This document shows positions 8,705-17,059 of a stretch of DNA of 64,000 nt, piece after piece; positions within the stretch are counted from its first letter, which is position 1; each line of letters opens with the position of its first letter. This stretch comes from an uncultured Tateyamaria sp. (lineage in GTDB: Bacteria; Pseudomonadota; Alphaproteobacteria; Rhodobacterales; Rhodobacteraceae). The notes under the pieces are model-generated. The model saw only the letters and a program-made list of their open reading frames with translations. It had not been told where the DNA came from and searched no databases. The stretch is from contig NZ_CANMBJ010000006.1 of assembly GCF_947496075.1 (NCBI RefSeq), positions 667,001 to 731,000 on the forward strand, given 5' to 3'. Made by a program: the position numbers and the translations under genes.

Positions 8705-8899
8705 ATGAAAAACAAAGACGTTGAGAGCGTTTTCGCTGTTGATCGTATTGAGCGAAACCATCTCGGTGCGCATGACATAGATGTAAGAAGTCTAGACGGT
8801 GGGTATCTACGGGCAGGTACCAATGACCAATCTGAAGAGGTCAGGGATTTCGTGGACCGGCTTGTCGATGAATTACGTACAGCACCTCTAAAGTCATAG
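8705..8899 (+). CDS. Small hypothetical protein, first gene of HExxH operon
   Basis: A 64-residue acidic soluble protein (MKNKDVESVFAVDRIERN...) with no motif I recognise. The ATG at 8705 was chosen over the longer frame because the upstream part is low quality; the ribosome site is GGGGG about 10 bases upstream. It ends 5 bp before the HExxH gene and is almost certainly co-transcribed with it. It could be an accessory, inhibitor or antitoxin-like partner, but that is speculation. Confidence 0.6.
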   Translation: MKNKDVESVFAVDRIERNHLGAHDIDVRSLDGGYLRAGTNDQSEEVRDFVDRLVDELRTAPLKS

Positions 8900-8904
8900 G
8901 CTGT

Positions 8905-10980
8905 ATGCCTGCGATGGAGATTTCCGACAAATCACACTTTCTAGTCGTACGTTTTGATGTAGAGAACAGTCTTCATCATTTAGGTTTCGTGCCCGAGGCT
9001 GATATTCATAGTGTGTCTTGGGACGGTACTACTAGGTTATCGCCCGTGTGGGAGGTGACCTTTGACGGTGACCTGCCCGGTGCAACGATGGACTTCGAGC
9101 TGCCAGACAATTCATATGTATGCTTCGTTGGCCCTGTTGATCCTCAGAGAGCAATCGACGCGTGGAAGGCAGAATTGCTTGAGAACAAACCGCAAGGTTC
9201 TTTGTGGGCGACGCTTGGGCAATATAATCTTATTGTCATTTGTGAGAAAAAAGAGCTGGAATCTATCCGAGAATTCTGTTCTGCCCATGATTGTCGATGT
9301 GAGTTCTGGAGAGTACTTGACCAATCTGATGTGTTGGACCTGGTTTGCGACGAAATAGAGTATTTCATCCCGGACAGACTTGGACGATCGCTTGAGGATC
9401 ATGAGCTACCTCCATTTTCAGAAGTACATTTAGCGCCGGTTGTTTCTTCACTCGACTCGAGTCTCAAGCAAGCATTTTTGGAATTCTTTTCACTTCGACA
9501 AATTACACTTCAACGATCTGCACCAATGTTTCGAGCTCTCAGTGACGATGCGGAAGAGATAAGCGTTAGTGTGCCTTCGTTGTCAGAAATACTAGTCGGC
9601 AGTGAGTTGACAGATGATGCACCTAGTGAGAGCGGTGAAGGGGTCGATCGGCCAGAGTCTAGGGTAATACGCGCACTTCAATACCGGGATCGTATACTCG
9701 GGATAAACGCAGCTTTATCAAGACAGGTATCCCAAGGTTACTCTGGTGTTGCGCCGCTCATGCAAACAGAGTGTCACTTTTGGCCTCACTCTCTTTTGGG
9801 GGCCGGCGTTGCTAGTTTGGCTCTAAGGAACCTGGCGTCATTTATTATTGGTTGCGTTAATGAGTCCGAGTTCGGTGCTCGCTACGAAGCTCGGACAGCC
9901 GGTAGCCTTCAAGACCTTGGTTTGTCTGAAGTGGATCTTTCCAGTGAACAACTATCCACGCTAGCTAGCCTCTCCTTGAGTACTGAGAATATTGAAGGAT
10001 ATGAACCTGAAAGGTGGCATATACCGGCACCGATCACCTACTACAGTGGCCGTGATGGGTTCAGGTATGGAACTTTTTCGATAAGCGCGCCACTCCTCTG
10101 CATAAGTGGGTGCAACAGTAAGCAGTGGAACCTTGGGACCATTAGCCATGAACTCTCTCATCGTGTTGTAAGTCATCGACTATCGAACCTGTTAAAGGGC
10201 GTCAGAAACAGCGCTAAACTTGCCAACGGAAAAGACATCAGAACAGTTTTGCAAGCCTATGATGGAAGCGTCCAGCAAGCAGCCGAAACGCTTTTGATGA
10301 CCACACTTACTCTTGACGAAGCTTTTCGGGTTGGTGCCGAACGATTTGAGAAGCAGAAGCATGATCCAAAAGCATTTTTCGCAAATGCTATCGCCCATAA
10401 CAAACATGAATTGGAAGAGCGAATAGTACACATGTTCGATTACTTTCATTTCTATAATATGGAAGCAGATGAATATGTTGCGAATATCTGGCAGTCTTGG
10501 GCGATCCAGCCGTCAATCGCTGAGAAATTCAATTCATACATTGAGCGAACTGCTGTAGCGTTGGCACTCAAACATATAGAGAAAGAAAACTGGGCCACGC
10601 TGACTTATGAAGAGTTCTTGGCAGCGTCAGATGAGCATTTTTTTTGGCACAAGACACCGTTTCGCGAAAAATTACATTTGGAACTTGCGAATGGAAGAGA
10701 GAAGATCACGAAAATTCTGAGGCAGAATTGGTCTACGATCGCTCTGTTTCAGCTCCTATTTCGCTCCCGTGATCTCGCGGTGTCGAGCCAGGAAGAGGCG
10801 CGGGAGACCGGTCGCGCTCAGAAGCTTTGCCTCTACGATGTTTCCGGTATGGGGTTCCCTGCACACACAAATCCTTTGCAGCTGATTCGATGGGCTACTA
10901 CTGACAAGACACCAAATTCTTCACGCGCTGCGTGGTTGTTGTCGGCTCTGGCATTCCGATCAAGAAGGCAGGGAGGGTAA
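8905..10980 (+). CDS. Large hypothetical protein with HExxH metalloprotease motif
   Basis: A 691-residue protein not matching any family I can name. The key feature is HELSH at residues 415-419, a perfect HExxH zinc-protease motif. About 100 residues later comes MEADEYVANIW (E520, D522, E523), a plausible third zinc ligand as in gluzincins. There is no signal peptide or membrane segment, so it should act in the cytoplasm. The N-terminal 400 residues are of unknown fold. It is the middle gene of a tight three-gene operon (5 bp and 4 bp gaps) at the left end of the island. The base composition is AT-richer than the core genes, consistent with transfer. A defence effector role is inferred only. 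Confidence 0.75.
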   Translation: MPAMEISDKSHFLVVRFDVENSLHHLGFVPEADIHSVSWDGTTRLSPVWEVTFDGDLPGATMDFELPDNSYVCFVGPVDPQRAIDAWKAELLENKPQGSLWATLGQYNLIVICEKKELESIREFCSAHDCRCEFWRVLDQSDVLDLVCDEIEYFIPDRLGRSLEDHELPPFSEVHLAPVVSSLDSSLKQAFLEFFSLRQITLQRSAPMFRALSDDAEEISVSVPSLSEILVGSELTDDAPSESGEGVDRPESRVIRALQYRDRILGINAALSRQVSQGYSGVAPLMQTECHFWPHSLLGAGVASLALRNLASFIIGCVNESEFGARYEARTAGSLQDLGLSEVDLSSEQLSTLASLSLSTENIEGYEPERWHIPAPITYYSGRDGFRYGTFSISAPLLCISGCNSKQWNLGTISHELSHRVVSHRLSNLLKGVRNSAKLANGKDIRTVLQAYDGSVQQAAETLLMTTLTLDEAFRVGAERFEKQKHDPKAFFANAIAHNKHELEERIVHMFDYFHFYNMEADEYVANIWQSWAIQPSIAEKFNSYIERTAVALALKHIEKENWATLTYEEFLAASDEHFFWHKTPFREKLHLELANGREKITKILRQNWSTIALFQLLFRSRDLAVSSQEEARETGRAQKLCLYDVSGMGFPAHTNPLQLIRWATTDKTPNSSRAAWLLSALAFRSRRQGG

Positions 10981-10984
10981 TAGA

Positions 10985-11692
10985 TTGGCCACTGTCTATG
11001 GATACCTCCATACCCTAACACGTTCAAGGATAGAGGGCTCAATGCTGCCCGAAGAGATCGAAGCGAATATCCATGATGTCTGCGACTCTGAGCGGATTTT
11101 TAGCTCATATGAAGGAGATAAGCTTGAAGAAATCAATGGCTGGCAGGTTAGGTCTTTCCTTTCTCCGAAGCCGATGATGGGTGAAGATGACGACGGTTTT
11201 CTGTCCGGCCCCTATCCCTACCCTTTCTACGTCTTTGTTAACAAGGTGTCTGGGAATATAATTGTGGCCTCGCTTAGGTACACAATTACTAATTCGATAA
11301 TCGAAAACCTCAATTATTTCTTGTCTCACCGGATGAATAAGACGCTACAAAGGCTTTCATTTGATATTGAGGCAATTAGGCGTTCAATTGAACGGGGTGA
11401 GGAGGAGGCTATTTTTGCAACTTTCGTGCAATTGGACGTCAACGATTTTTCGTCAAAAATTGAAACACTTTCTATTTCCGGAGGTGACGTGCTTGGTGTC
11501 GACTTCTTGAATCGATTCGACGTTAAATCATTCCGAGCTAGGCAAATCGGACTTAGAGTAAGTACGTCGTTTTCTGAAACTTGCAGGCTTCAAGGAACAG
11601 GTGGAATGCAGTTTTACTCTGATCGATTGCGGGATCTTGAGATTTCTCTGGGTTCAGTACATCGGAGTGACGCCATTGTCACTAACTACTAG
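10985..11692 (+). CDS. Hypothetical protein, third gene of HExxH operon
   Basis: A 235-residue soluble protein without a recognised domain. The start is a TTG preceded by a strong GGGAGGG ribosome site with good spacing; no earlier ATG fits. It follows the HExxH gene by 4 bp. Its last 11 bases overlap the end of the convergent cyclase-like gene. The protein mixes short hydrophobic strands with charged helices and has no membrane segment. It may be a partner or substrate of the HExxH protein. Confidence 0.65.
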   Translation: MATVYGYLHTLTRSRIEGSMLPEEIEANIHDVCDSERIFSSYEGDKLEEINGWQVRSFLSPKPMMGEDDDGFLSGPYPYPFYVFVNKVSGNIIVASLRYTITNSIIENLNYFLSHRMNKTLQRLSFDIEAIRRSIERGEEEAIFATFVQLDVNDFSSKIETLSISGGDVLGVDFLNRFDVKSFRARQIGLRVSTSFSETCRLQGTGGMQFYSDRLRDLEISLGSVHRSDAIVTNY

Positions 11693-12311
11693 GGTTCCAG
11701 TACCACTCTGTCGGCTTCTCATGTAAATCTTTATCTTCAGGTTGCACGCCAAACTCGTTTGCTCGTCTTAGATTCCATACTTGGTGGATGAAGCCATGTT
11801 TGTCGACGTGGTCGGGCAAGCGTCGCTCCTCTGCAGTTTTTCTAGACGCGAATGCTTTGTCAATGTAATAGCCAGAACAGACCACCTGATTACTGTACTC
11901 TCGGTTCATCGAGTCTAAGATGCGCGCGCAAGTTACCAGCGCGTTTCCAGCGTACCGGGGGCCAAGTTGACCTTCCCAGCGAAGCGAGTCGTCGCAATGA
12001 ATCGCGCTGCGTACATTGATAGTTGAATCAGGCCTGCTTTCTAAATTGTGCTCGTTGATCTCTCGATAAAGCTTTGTCAAAAATGGAAATGCTTTGTCAT
12101 AGAATGTCTCAAACAGTAAAAAGCCACCGTCACCACTGTCAATCCAGCGCAACTCGCCATCGGTCGCTAAAATTTCTGCAGCATTTGATGCCGTCACTAT
12201 CCAGCTTTCAAGCTTCTGCTGCGCTCTGTACTGTTGATTGACCGACTTCTTAGAGTACCCTTCGATATCTACGCCAACTACAATTAAGAACTGATTCTGA
12301 GGGTCACTCAT
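11682..12311 (-). CDS. Class III nucleotide cyclase-like protein
   Basis: A 209-residue single-domain protein resembling class III adenylate/guanylate cyclases. VGVDIEGYS (D15, first metal Asp) begins the domain. WIDSGDGGFLLF holds the second Asp (D61). YAGNALVTCARIL aligns with the late helix where class III enzymes have G..VN.AAR, and keeps the Arg (R130). The Asn expected four residues before the Arg is Val. The usual adenine-selecting Lys four residues before D61 is Ile. It has no sensor or membrane part. Stand-alone cyclases of this type occur in Pycsar anti-phage systems (family knowledge), so a signal-making defence role is possible; I do not recognise a cyclic-nucleotide effector beside it. 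The ATG at 12311 has GGAAG upstream; a longer frame begins at 12350. Confidence 0.65.
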   Translation of the reverse strand: MSDPQNQFLIVVGVDIEGYSKKSVNQQYRAQQKLESWIVTASNAAEILATDGELRWIDSGDGGFLLFETFYDKAFPFLTKLYREINEHNLESRPDSTINVRSAIHCDDSLRWEGQLGPRYAGNALVTCARILDSMNREYSNQVVCSGYYIDKAFASRKTAEERRLPDHVDKHGFIHQVWNLRRANEFGVQPEDKDLHEKPTEWYWNPSS

Positions 12312-12489
12312 GATACTTCCGTTTTTATCCAAATTCGCAATGTATTTCACTGTTAGTTTTCGTTGTCAAGCTGTCGTGCCTGTTCACGGTTGTTTTTCAT
12401 TTTCAGGTGTGTCTTTGAGGGCTTTCGGAAGGAAAAATACCGAACATTGATGATCGGCATTTGGTTCTATGGCTCCTGCTGGAAGAAAA

Positions 12490-12690
12490 TTACCCGGATG
12501 ACCTGTGATGCATAAGAGTTTCTATTTTCTTTTGGTTGCGTCTTTCGTAGTTTAGAAATTCGCCTTTTACGATCCCAGTTACTTGGTCGCAGCATACTGG
12601 ACAGGGTCGAGCTTCTTGGTCTCCAAAAACTTGTGACGTAACAAGCTTTTCTCCATGGCAAAAGCGACAGCCTAGATATATTTTTTCCAT
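12490..12690 (-). CDS. Small CxxC zinc-ribbon-like protein
   Basis: A 66-residue protein with two cysteine pairs, CRFC and CPVCC, about 21 residues apart, suggesting a zinc ribbon. The rest is charged. The ATG at 12690 has a good AGGAG ribosome site 7 bases upstream, so it was preferred to the longer frame. It lies 179 bp upstream of the cyclase-like gene on the same strand and could be co-transcribed. Function is unknown. Confidence 0.6.
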   Translation of the reverse strand: MEKIYLGCRFCHGEKLVTSQVFGDQEARPCPVCCDQVTGIVKGEFLNYERRNQKKIETLMHHRSSG

Positions 12691-12934
12691 TTTGATCTCC
12701 TGAAGCCGTACATCATCAAGGAGTAGATGCTGTGACGGAGCCCAAGAGACGAAAAGCAATTTTTACTGAGAACGCCCGGCTTAATCTTAGCATAAGCTAT
12801 AATTGATTGCGACGCTGAAAGAATTTTCCAAGATTTGTGCTCGAAGGTTTAGCAGTCGTTTTGTCTGAGCTATCATGAACCTACTAGGATCTCATTCCTA
12901 TGCTAGTCGGGTCAGTTTGTTTAATGGGACTTTA

Positions 12935-13766
12935 GGGTCAGGATTCATAACCATTATATGACGGTTGCTGCGAGTGCGATTGCGGACAGGAAGACCTTGA
13001 GGCAGCGATCATAGCGTGTTGCCACGCGCCTCCAATCCTTGAGCCGACCGAACATGATCTCTATCCTGTTGCGCCTTTTGTATCTGCGCTTGTCGTACTT
13101 GACCGGTGTCTTGCGCTGCTTTCGGCCGGGGATGCAGGCGCGTATCCCTTTGTCTTTCAACGCATCTCGGAACCAGTCAGCGTCACAACCACGATCACCC
13201 AGCAGCCAGTCCACATTTGGTATGCTGTTGAGCAGAGCCCGAGCTCCGATGTAGTCGCTAACCTGCCCGGCGGTAACGAACAGGTTGAGCGGGCGACCTT
13301 GGCTATCACAGATAGCATGCAGCTTGGTATTCATGCCGCCCTTGGTTCTACCGATCAGGCGGCCACGCCCCCCTTTTTCGCGACCATACTGGTCGCGGTG
13401 CGGTGTGCCTTGAGATAGGTCGCGTCAATCATGACTGTCTTCCGTTCGCCGTTCTCGGCAGCCAGGCCGGCCAATATGCGAGCGAAGACACCTTTCTCGC
13501 TCCAACGCTTCCACCGGCTGTAGAGTGTCTTGTGCGGCCCGTATTCCTTAGGGGCATCTCGCCAGCGCAACCCATTGCGATTGATGAAGATAATCCCACT
13601 CAACACCCGTTTGTTATCAACCCGGGGCTTGCCGTGCGATTTCGGGAAGAAGGGGGCGAGATCCGCCATCTGCTCGTCGGTTAGCCAATAAAGGTCGCTC
13701 GTTTCACCGCTCCGTTTCGGGAGCCGTGAATCACGCAGCGAAGCAAAAATCAATGCATCCTGACCC
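12935..13766 (-). mobile_element. IS5-family (IS427-type) insertion sequence, 832 bp
   Basis: A complete insertion sequence. Its terminal inverted repeats are GGGTCAGGATTCAT (left) and its near-complement ATGCATCCTGACCC (right), flanked by TA on both sides, which fits the short TA target of this group. It carries a two-frame DDE transposase. It sits in the 1.9-kb space between the zinc-ribbon gene and the membrane/winged-helix gene and does not visibly interrupt a gene. Confidence 0.9.
12954..13753 (-). CDS. IS5/IS427 transposase, two frames joined by frameshift
   Basis: The transposase is split into an N-terminal frame (132 residues: YWLTDEQMADLAPFFP, NGLRWRDAPKEYGP, MIDATYLKAH) and a C-terminal frame (TKGGMNTKLHAI, LLGDRGCDADW, RNRIEIMFGRLKDWRR). 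Together they provide the D, D and E of the catalytic triad. The frames overlap near a slippery run of six A then five G (sense strand) at about 13370-13380, the usual site of programmed -1 frameshifting in this group. Each half is intact, so the element may be active. Confidence 0.9.
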
Positions 13767-14577
13767 TAGGGCGACTTACTGTAATGACAATTTGTACCAA
13801 GGGTGCTGGGCTGCTCGGAAGATGAAGTGGGAATTGACAACGTAGTTTACAGTTGGGGCGTGAGGAGCAATACGAAGCTGGTAGGCGAGCTAGGGAAGAA
13901 CAATGTGAAAGTTCGAAAACTGACTCGGATAAGCCCGCATAGTGGGACGCAAGTCCCAAAATCACCAATCGAGCCTTATTTTACACCATGAAATCGGTTC
14001 GAACTTCGGTTTTCTGTGTTGTCGCCTGTTTGTTGGCAAAACCACCAAAATACGGCTCTGCTAAGCCGTATTTATCGGTTCGAACTTTTTTCTGTTAATT
14101 GACGGTACCGTCGTGGATTGCGACAGCTTGTGACGCCTGTTTTTGACGTGTTGGGGTTGGTTGCCGGTGCCGCCAATGTTTGCTGTCCTGGGTGCATCTC
14201 TCGTGCCGTCAGTTGCAGTTGCCCATCCACAACTAAGCCGATATTTCGACCTGTAACGGCGGAACTGTCATTCGCATATCTTCCTACACCAAAAAACTAG
14301 CGGCCACCCGCAAAATGCGGAGAACAGCTCCGGACCCAGAGTCACCGATGCTGCGTGTCGCACAAATGTCAGCTTTGCGCAGAAAGCGGATTTTGCAAAC
14401 ATCCGAGATCTGCATGTACTGTACCGTCAGCCCGTATCAGACGCTGCGTTCTAGCTGTGAGATCCGGACAGTCCTAAAAAAGGCTTTTGGGAGAAATCAG
14501 GGGGGTGTCACGGATGGAAACAAAGTCGACATCTCTCAGGACATTATGAGATGAACGCAATCAGGACGACCAATGAA
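13767..14577. other. 811-bp gap: repeats and recombinase relic
   Basis: No convincing gene. It contains two copies of ATCGGTTCGAACTT (near 13991 and 14075), a stem-loop with arms AATACGGCT / AGCCGTATT at about 14050, and the serine-recombinase tail relic listed separately. The stretch from 14020 to 14250 resembles, in pieces, the sequence downstream of the intact serine recombinase near 20690-20900. Short open frames here lack ribosome sites and family features. Confidence 0.6.
14170..14248 (-). pseudogene. C-terminal relic of a large serine recombinase
   Basis: The minus strand encodes GLVVDGQLQLTAREMHPGQQ, nearly the same as the C-terminus of the intact serine recombinase of this island (RLIVDGQLQLTAREMHPVQQ). 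The match stops abruptly upstream at about 14250, and no catalytic domain precedes it. It is therefore a decayed tail of a second, related recombinase gene, marking a former element. Confidence 0.75.
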
Positions 14578-15303
14578 TCAGGTGGGCGCGCGATAGAGTG
14601 TATTACCCTTCTTGCTCACGCGCGTCACGATTTGGTTTTTCTGGACAAGCCTTCGAAGCGCGAACCTGATTTGAGTTGTTGTGAAACTACCTAGGGTTTC
14701 AAATCCCACCTGTTTGCTTCCATATGACCGAATACGACTCGGTGAAAAAGCCCATCGATCGTATTGGGAAAGGAACTCCATTATTTTCTTGTCGATGTTT
14801 GATGTAGTAGTAATGTCAGTTCGCTCATGATCCTCGCTGGTAGCGTGCTGATCGGCCGACGGGACCTTAGTCTGTTGAAGCGCCTTTAGTGCGCCTCTCA
14901 AATCCTCGATTTCATCTTGGATTTCTGCGAGCTCAATCTCTTGTTCGCGCGCTTGGCCTTCGATTTTTCTCTCTAGCGCGATCGGTCCAATTTGTGTGAT
15001 GCGCACATCTTCTCTTTCCCATGGAAGCGCTAAGAGTATGGTGCCAATCAGACTCACTGGAAGAAGGACTAAGAAGTTTGTATTTCGCGGTTCGGGCCAT
15101 TTGAACGAAAATGACTCTCCGGAAACAATTTCTAAGCCGCCGAAGATTTCTAAGAACACGCCAGCAACGCACAAAACCAGCAAAAGAAAACTCAAGCCGA
15201 GCAACAGCAGACGAAGTCCGTAAGGAATTGTAAAGCTGGACTGATCTTCTTGTCCTACCGGCTGATCTTCATCCAGTAATTCGGTGCCTGCAATGTCTTT
15301 CAC
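14578..15303 (-). CDS. Membrane protein with C-terminal winged-helix-like domain
   Basis: A 241-residue protein with two transmembrane segments (about 31-54 and 77-94). A charged coiled-coil stretch (about 107-145) follows. The C-terminal domain (about 168-241: FSPSRIRSYGSK..., TTTQIRFALRRLVQKNQIVTRVSKKGNTLYRA) looks like a winged helix. The order suggests a membrane-tethered DNA- or protein-binding factor. The start is GTG with no clear ribosome site. It is the most downstream of a group of minus-strand membrane or envelope genes (14.6-20.2 kb). Function is unknown. Confidence 0.6.
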   Translation of the reverse strand: MKDIAGTELLDEDQPVGQEDQSSFTIPYGLRLLLLGLSFLLLVLCVAGVFLEIFGGLEIVSGESFSFKWPEPRNTNFLVLLPVSLIGTILLALPWEREDVRITQIGPIALERKIEGQAREQEIELAEIQDEIEDLRGALKALQQTKVPSADQHATSEDHERTDITTTSNIDKKIMEFLSQYDRWAFSPSRIRSYGSKQVGFETLGSFTTTQIRFALRRLVQKNQIVTRVSKKGNTLYRAPT

Positions 15304-15712
15304 TGGTTAGTCTCGCGTAACTTCGTCAAAAAATTGAGCGTCAATCATACTTGCCTTGGTTGTCGTTAAGCAAGAACAATGTGTGTTAGGTTCGAAACAG
15401 CCACCGTTCGCGAGTTTCGAGCCTTTGTTCATCGATTTGGTTTAGCCGGAAAAGCGCACTAAACCTCTGCAAGGGCTAACGTTTTGACAGCGGCCTACTT
15501 TGTGGCAACCGGACAGGTCGACTGCTAAGGCTTCGTATAGTCGCCATCCAGTTTTTAGCATGGCGCGACATCTCGACCCAAAAAGCGTTCTGCTTCAAAT
15601 CATTTGTGGCTGCTCGGATTCGGGAACGTGAACCCTGACCTAATGCGATGAACTGCCTTCCCACCAAACTGCAGCTATTGTTGCGGGCATAGGTGAAATG
15701 AGGAGCATTTTG
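15304..15712. other. 409-bp gap without a gene
   Basis: Nothing convincing. Open frames are short and overlap on both strands. The right end leads into the IS110-type fragment. Confidence 0.5.
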
Positions 15713-15907
15713 ATGGATACCAAAGTTTTGGGCATAGATCTGGGCAAGACCGTTTGCAGCCTTGCAGGACTGGACGTGAAGGGGGCGGTTGTTTTTCGCG
15801 CACGCAACTCGATGCACAATTTCTTACTTGCGCGTTTAAGAAGTACATCGCTTCTATTGGCGATCACTGCGCTGGATTATGAGCTCAGATTAATTATGCT
15901 CCGTTAG
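15713..15907 (+). pseudogene. IS110-family transposase fragment
   Basis: The frame begins MDTKVLGIDLGKTVCSLAGLD, the N-terminus of the DEDD (RuvC-like) transposase of IS110-family elements, with a GAGGAG ribosome site. After about 38 residues the similarity ends and the frame runs out at 64 residues, against roughly 330-400 in intact family members. It is a truncated relic without recognisable ends. Confidence 0.75.
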
Positions 15908-16532
15908 TCAGCTCGCCTTGGCGCTTCAAGTATTGTCCGATGGTGTTGTGCAAACCATCAGCCCCGCCGGCCAATACCAACGTCGTGATCAGGATATCCA
16001 GAGCAGAGAACCAAGACTGTTGTGTTTCATTTTTGATCGCAGCCGCAAAGTCCCCCTCGATAAATTGTCCAAATATCCGAAAGCCGATCACCGCTGCAAA
16101 GGCGCTAATCGTCACGCTTGCGAGAGTCGCGGTGAAGGCTTTCCTGTTCTTTAACGGCCTCAATTTCTTTGCCGCTTCCGAAACCATTTCCTGGTGTGCA
16201 GCAAACGCAGATACAAAAGCCGCTTGCGCCTCTTGTTCATCTGCACCATTAGCTCGCGCCGCTGCCACAGCCTTGGCTGCATTTTCCTTGGCGATACGTG
16301 TGACCATGACTTCATCAGTCAAATGGGCCTCCTCTGAACCGTGATTTGTGTTCACGATGATCTCAATCGCACGCTCAATAAACAGAGCAACAAAGGTGAT
16401 AGTAAGAAACTTCTGACCTATATCTGTCACGCCAAGCCCTGTGAGGTTGACGTTATCAAATCCTATGCCAAAAGAAATCCAGGCAGCCAAAATCGCGACG
16501 CCAGCGATAATAAGCGAGGGAAAATGCTTCAT
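15894..16532 (-). CDS. Hypothetical integral membrane protein
   Basis: A 212-residue protein with hydrophobic segments at about 6-26, 40-58, 135-155 and 183-203. A long charged helical region lies between the second and third (residues 62-130, rich in Ala, Glu and Lys). No family is recognised. It belongs to the run of minus-strand envelope-type genes of the island. Confidence 0.65.
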   Translation of the reverse strand: MKHFPSLIIAGVAILAAWISFGIGFDNVNLTGLGVTDIGQKFLTITFVALFIERAIEIIVNTNHGSEEAHLTDEVMVTRIAKENAAKAVAAARANGADEQEAQAAFVSAFAAHQEMVSEAAKKLRPLKNRKAFTATLASVTISAFAAVIGFRIFGQFIEGDFAAAIKNETQQSWFSALDILITTLVLAGGADGLHNTIGQYLKRQGELTNGA

Positions 16533-17059
16533 TGGTTCGCTCCGTGAATTTAAGTGGGATAATATGGATCGCTCAGAGATTATAGCAGCAAGGCGCGCCT
16601 CATTCGAATATTATTCCGAGTCTATCTCATCGTGCATGTTACTATAAAAGTTTGATCAACGAAGAGTTTCTGTTACCTCAAGCCGACGTTCACACAATTG
16701 CAGCGAATTCACATTTTACCCGCACAGAAATTCTTCATTGCTCCTCTGGCATTCGACATACCGACCCGTCGGTTGGCTCGCCGCCACAAGGTAAATCAAG
16801 GTTGAACAGGGCGCGTGGAACGGATTTAGCGCGAAAGGCAAGCTAATTGTCGGACGATAGTCTTGTACGGGTTTCGTTATGAACAAGGCGCGGCGAACTA
16901 AACGTTCTATCTCAACGTTGCGACAAGCGACCTCAGAATGGCGCCGTCCAATCGCTTTTTCGGCAAGACCAGTCTGGCTGCGAAGTTTACTGATGCGGAC
17001 CTCGCAGCGGCGGACTTTGCCGAAGCAGTGCTGCAAGCCGCGGCCGTGATGGGAACAAT
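16533..17059. other. 527-bp gap, mostly without genes
   Basis: No clear gene. A 47-codon frame on the plus strand at 16936-17079 reads FTDADLAAADFAEAVLQAA, which has the A(D/N)LxxA rhythm of pentapeptide repeats and may be a relic. A 27-codon frame at 16564 is not supported by anything else. Confidence 0.45.

Noticed and set aside
14315-14554. 79-codon plus-strand frame in the island gap
   Set aside because: No ribosome site, odd composition, and adjacent to decayed recombinase sequence.
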